Source: Desulfobacterales bacterium
Lineage (GTDB): Bacteria > Desulfobacterota > DSM-4660 > Desulfatiglandales > Desulfatiglandaceae
Assembly (NCBI GenBank): GCA_022013615.1
Contig: JAKLQB010000602.1
Span: 1 to 5,240, forward strand
Direction: 5' to 3'
DNA: 5,240 nt
Part shown: piece after piece, positions 3,154 through 5,240 of the stretch
Numbering within the stretch: position 1 is the first letter of the stretch
Layout of the letters: every line of letters starts with the position of its first letter
Translations under genes and position numbers: made by a program
Notes under the pieces: model-generated
Told to the model about the DNA's origin: nothing
The model's database searches: none
Seen by the model: only the letters and a program-made list of their open reading frames with translations

Positions 3154-4728
3154 CTAATCTCGTCCCATGAGCTTATAGACCATAACGTCCCGGCTCTTGC
3201 CCTTTACCTTTACGGCGGGGAGTTGCTCCATTTGAAACCTGCCGGTGACCAAATCATGGGTGGTCTGACTCAGAATCACATCACAGGAGAATTTTTTAGT
3301 AAGCCCTTGGATCCGGGATGCAAGATTTACCGTATCTCCCACCAGGGCATAGGAACTCCTCTCTTTGCTCCCGATAATCCCGGCCAATACCGCGCCTGTA
3401 TGAATGCCGATGCCGTGACGCAAGGGCGAAACCCCTTGTGCTTGAAACCGTTCGTTCAATAGGGCCAATCGCTCCCTCATCTCCAGGGCGGCACGCGCAG
3501 CCGAGTCCGGGTGATCGTCCCGGGGCACAGGTGCACCAAACACCGCCTCGATTTCATCACCCACGTATTGGAGAATCAGACCCTGGTTTTGCTTGATGGC
3601 TTCTGCCATCTCCGAGAAATACTGGTTCATGATTCTGACCACTTTTTGAGGATGGGTGGACTCGACAAAAGGCGTGAAGTCTCTGAGATCGGAAAACAAT
3701 AATGTGGCGCGGGTCATTTCCCCGTCTAAAGAGACCCTGCCTGCCAAAATCTCATCCCGTATTTCCTGGGTAATGTATTTTCCAAAAGATTCTTTCATTG
3801 CCTCAGACTCTTTCAGGCCCTTTATCATCCTGGCAAAGCCCTCGCCCAAGCCGCCGATTTCATCGTTTGAAACAATGCGTATACAAACATCTAAGTTTCC
3901 CTTCTCCACCTCCTTCATGGCCTTTTCCATCTCCTTTATCGGAGCGGAAACGCTTTTGGATACAAAAAGCGACAGTACCAGTGACATGGCAACACCGAGC
4001 GCCGTAATAAAGAAAATCTGAAACACCAACTCGGAAATAATGTGCCCTCCCATTACGGCATCCGCCGACAGCAACGCCTGTGCCTTGTAGTAAGCAGAGA
4101 AGCTGAGAGCTGTCAGTGGGAGCAAACTGATCATAAGAAATACCACGAAAAGTCGGACCCTCACATTCAGCTTAAAGGCGCCGCTCACACGACTCAGATC
4201 CCCTTCCGGGAAAAAACTTGGGAGTTCTTTTCGCCACAGACTTTCCCCACAAAAATAGATGAAAAGAACAGTGAAGGAGCCGCCGATACAGGTTATGCCA
4301 AAGATCCGTCCCAGACTCTCTGAAAGCGTTATCGAAGGCATCCCAAAAAAGGTTTCCAGGATAGCGGGCATCAGCATGCCGAAAATGAATCCTGCCATGA
4401 CCCAGGCGATGAGGCTGCTTCCCGCTATTACCGGAATATTCTGAAGGGCCTTCCTCCTTAGTTGTTCGGCTGAAGGCCCGCTGATATCATTTATGGATAA
4501 TTTACTCTTGAAAAACTCGTCCAGCGGACGAGACCATCGGTTCAGCGTCACCATAATGACTAAAAAAATGAGACCGGTCCCGATGACAAAGAAAATAACA
4601 TAATGAATAGATGGACCTTCCCCAAAAGTACTATCCGGACCTACCCTGACGAAGGTAAAATAAAGAAAGGTAAGCAATGCACCCATCAGGTTCCCGATGA
4701 CACTTAAGAGGGTCAGTTTTAACCTCAT
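3154..4728 (-). CDS. Membrane-bound class III nucleotide cyclase (6 TM, HAMP, cyclase)
   Basis: The 524-residue integral membrane protein is predicted to make a cyclic nucleotide from ATP or GTP at the cytoplasmic face. Six hydrophobic spans lie at about residues 5-27, 42-62, 98-120, 140-160, 191-212 and 234-256. A HAMP signal relay follows (about 252-308, with Pro263 and 'NDEIGGLGEGF' at 288-298), then a cyclase-transducer helix (FGKYITQEI) and the catalytic domain (about 338-522). The order matches the six-span HAMP cyclases typified by Mycobacterium Rv3645. Metal-binding Asp347 (LFSDLRDFT) and Asp391 (YVGDEIEAVFG) are present, as are Asp465, Asn468 and Arg472 (VGDTVNLASR). The purine-contacting Lys of canonical adenylate cyclases is Gln387, so substrate choice is uncertain. 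The ATG at 4728 has GAGG at 4738-4735 with 6-nt spacing. It appears monocistronic. Confidence 0.92.
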   Translation of the reverse strand: MRLKLTLLSVIGNLMGALLTFLYFTFVRVGPDSTFGEGPSIHYVIFFVIGTGLIFLVIMVTLNRWSRPLDEFFKSKLSINDISGPSAEQLRRKALQNIPVIAGSSLIAWVMAGFIFGMLMPAILETFFGMPSITLSESLGRIFGITCIGGSFTVLFIYFCGESLWRKELPSFFPEGDLSRVSGAFKLNVRVRLFVVFLMISLLPLTALSFSAYYKAQALLSADAVMGGHIISELVFQIFFITALGVAMSLVLSLFVSKSVSAPIKEMEKAMKEVEKGNLDVCIRIVSNDEIGGLGEGFARMIKGLKESEAMKESFGKYITQEIRDEILAGRVSLDGEMTRATLLFSDLRDFTPFVESTHPQKVVRIMNQYFSEMAEAIKQNQGLILQYVGDEIEAVFGAPVPRDDHPDSAARAALEMRERLALLNERFQAQGVSPLRHGIGIHTGAVLAGIIGSKERSSYALVGDTVNLASRIQGLTKKFSCDVILSQTTHDLVTGRFQMEQLPAVKVKGKSRDVMVYKLMGRD

Positions 4729-5004
4729 AATGAACCTCGTTTCTTACTTCACACTCATCTTTTTCATCCAAACCCCATTGAAAATTCCAAATCGAGTCGG
4801 GACAAGGCAGTATTCCCCTCAGTTCACTTGTTTTTGGGACGTCTATGTTTATATTCGCTTCTATTCATGGATAAACAAGAAACACACAAGATCACAGGCG
4901 TGCCTCATTCCCATCGGCGAGCTGGGACAAGCCTTAACGACTCCCCCGATTCTTTCGGTCAGCTAAATCGGTCAGATTTAATTATATATGTTGAATGTCA
5001 ATGA
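4729..5004. other. Intergenic region between the RRM gene and the cyclase gene
   Basis: These 276 bp must hold the cyclase's minus-strand promoter, but I see only weak candidates (for example TATAAA at about 4853-4848 with a poor -35). Near the RRM gene's 3' end, TCGGTCAG is repeated directly (4955-4962 and 4968-4975). CCGATT (4946-4951) can pair with AATCGG (4966-4971), or AAATC with GATTT (4965-4979). These are mutually exclusive small hairpins 30-60 bp past the stop. Neither is followed by a T-run, so I do not call a terminator. Confidence 0.45.
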
Positions 5005-5240
5005 TTAGAAGCTACGGCCACCCCTTGGTCCTCCTCTGCCACCGCCTTGTCCTCCTCTGCCACCGCCGTATCCCCCTCTGCCACCACGACTTTCGGTGCG
5101 AGGGCGAGCCTCATTAACGTTAAGTGCTCTTCCTTTTAGCTCTTTGCCATTTAGGCCATCGATTGCAGACTGCCCTTCAGCTTTAGAGGCCATCTCCACG
5201 AATCCAAATCCTTTTGATTGACCACTATGCTTGTCTTTTA
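5005..5240 (-). CDS. RRM-type RNA-binding protein with glycine-rich RGG tail (C-terminal part, 5' end outside)
   Basis: An open frame enters from the right edge and gives 77 residues. It begins KDKHSGQSKGFGFVEM, which contains the RNP1 octamer KGFGFVEM of the RNA recognition motif with its RNA-stacking aromatics. It continues 'ASKAEGQSAIDGLNGKELKG' and RALNVNEARPR, the usual last helix and strand of an RRM. The tail (about 30 residues) is Arg/Gly rich with RGG repeats and ends RGGRSF. RNP2 and the true start lie outside the window. A GTG at 5199 inside the RRM is not a credible start, since it would cut RNP1. Bacterial proteins of this single-RRM plus Gly-tail type, best known from cyanobacteria, bind RNA and are often cold-inducible. 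The role here is inferred from family only. Confidence 0.9.
   Translation of the reverse strand, partial: KDKHSGQSKGFGFVEMASKAEGQSAIDGLNGKELKGRALNVNEARPRTESRGGRGGYGGGRGGQGGGRGGPRGGRSF
5029..5091 (-). repeat. 21-bp coding repeat in the RGG tail
   Basis: TCCTCCTCTGCCACC recurs at 5029-5043 and 5050-5064, and with one change (TCCCCCTCTGCCACC) at 5071-5085, an exact 21-bp period. On the coding strand it encodes seven-residue units of the type GGRGGxG with x = Gln or Tyr. Because the period equals seven codons, copy-number change keeps the frame, so the RGG tail length can vary between strains without breaking the protein. Confidence 0.75.

Noticed and set aside
5005..5199. Complete small protein starting at the GTG at 5199
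   Set aside because: The frame is open to the window edge and the residues before 5199 complete the RRM RNP1 motif, so the gene is longer and truncated by the window.

Overview
The window looks like bacterial chromosomal DNA from an accessory region. Every coding signal is bacterial: Shine-Dalgarno sites, sigma70-type promoters and three type II toxin-antitoxin (TA) loci. The six-membrane-span HAMP/class III cyclase and the glycine-rich RRM protein are frequent in Desulfobacterota-like and other environmental Gram-negative bacteria. That taxonomic guess is inference and weak.

Left part (1-850), minus strand. The window opens with the 5' end of an unidentified gene, then a perfect 13-bp inverted repeat, a small conserved hypothetical gene (201-431), and a TA locus in which only the antitoxin is intact (539-739). 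The toxin partner is still readable as MNHFTSPSF-stop-KEY-stop-KLPKHIQELAERK-stop (542 downward), so it is a dead toxin pseudogene next to a preserved antitoxin. Centre-left (848-1412), minus strand: a complete yefM-yoeB-type TA operon with overlapping genes, a strong Shine-Dalgarno site, and a sigma70-like promoter whose -10 lies inside a large operator-like dyad.

Centre (1432-1814) has no gene. It holds an exact 20-bp-period tandem repeat and a 19-nt piece resembling the 3' end of a tRNA. Then follows a plus-strand hicA-hicB TA operon (1930-2544) with its own promoter and operator; the hicA mRNA may be leaderless. The hicAB operon is bracketed by two attC-like sites (1815-1878 and 2557-2649). 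The R'' box of the second (GGATAAC) is the exact complement of the R' box of the first (GTTATCC), which is the signature expected of a single integron gene cassette (about 1873-2643). A third attC-like site of the same architecture (763-835) lies between the two minus-strand TA loci. I therefore read about 760-2650 as a piece of an integron cassette array or an integrase-less attC cluster loaded with TA modules. No integron integrase or attI is visible.

Right part. 2650-3153 carries no convincing gene, only short repeats and inverted repeats. On the minus strand lies a complete 524-residue membrane-bound class III nucleotide cyclase (3154-4728). After a 276-bp non-coding gap, the window ends in the C-terminal part of an RRM RNA-binding protein with an RGG tail (5005-5240, 5' end outside).

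The three TA loci probably act as stabilising or addiction modules, a common cargo of integron cassettes. The cyclase and the RNA-binding protein look like ordinary resident genes outside the array.
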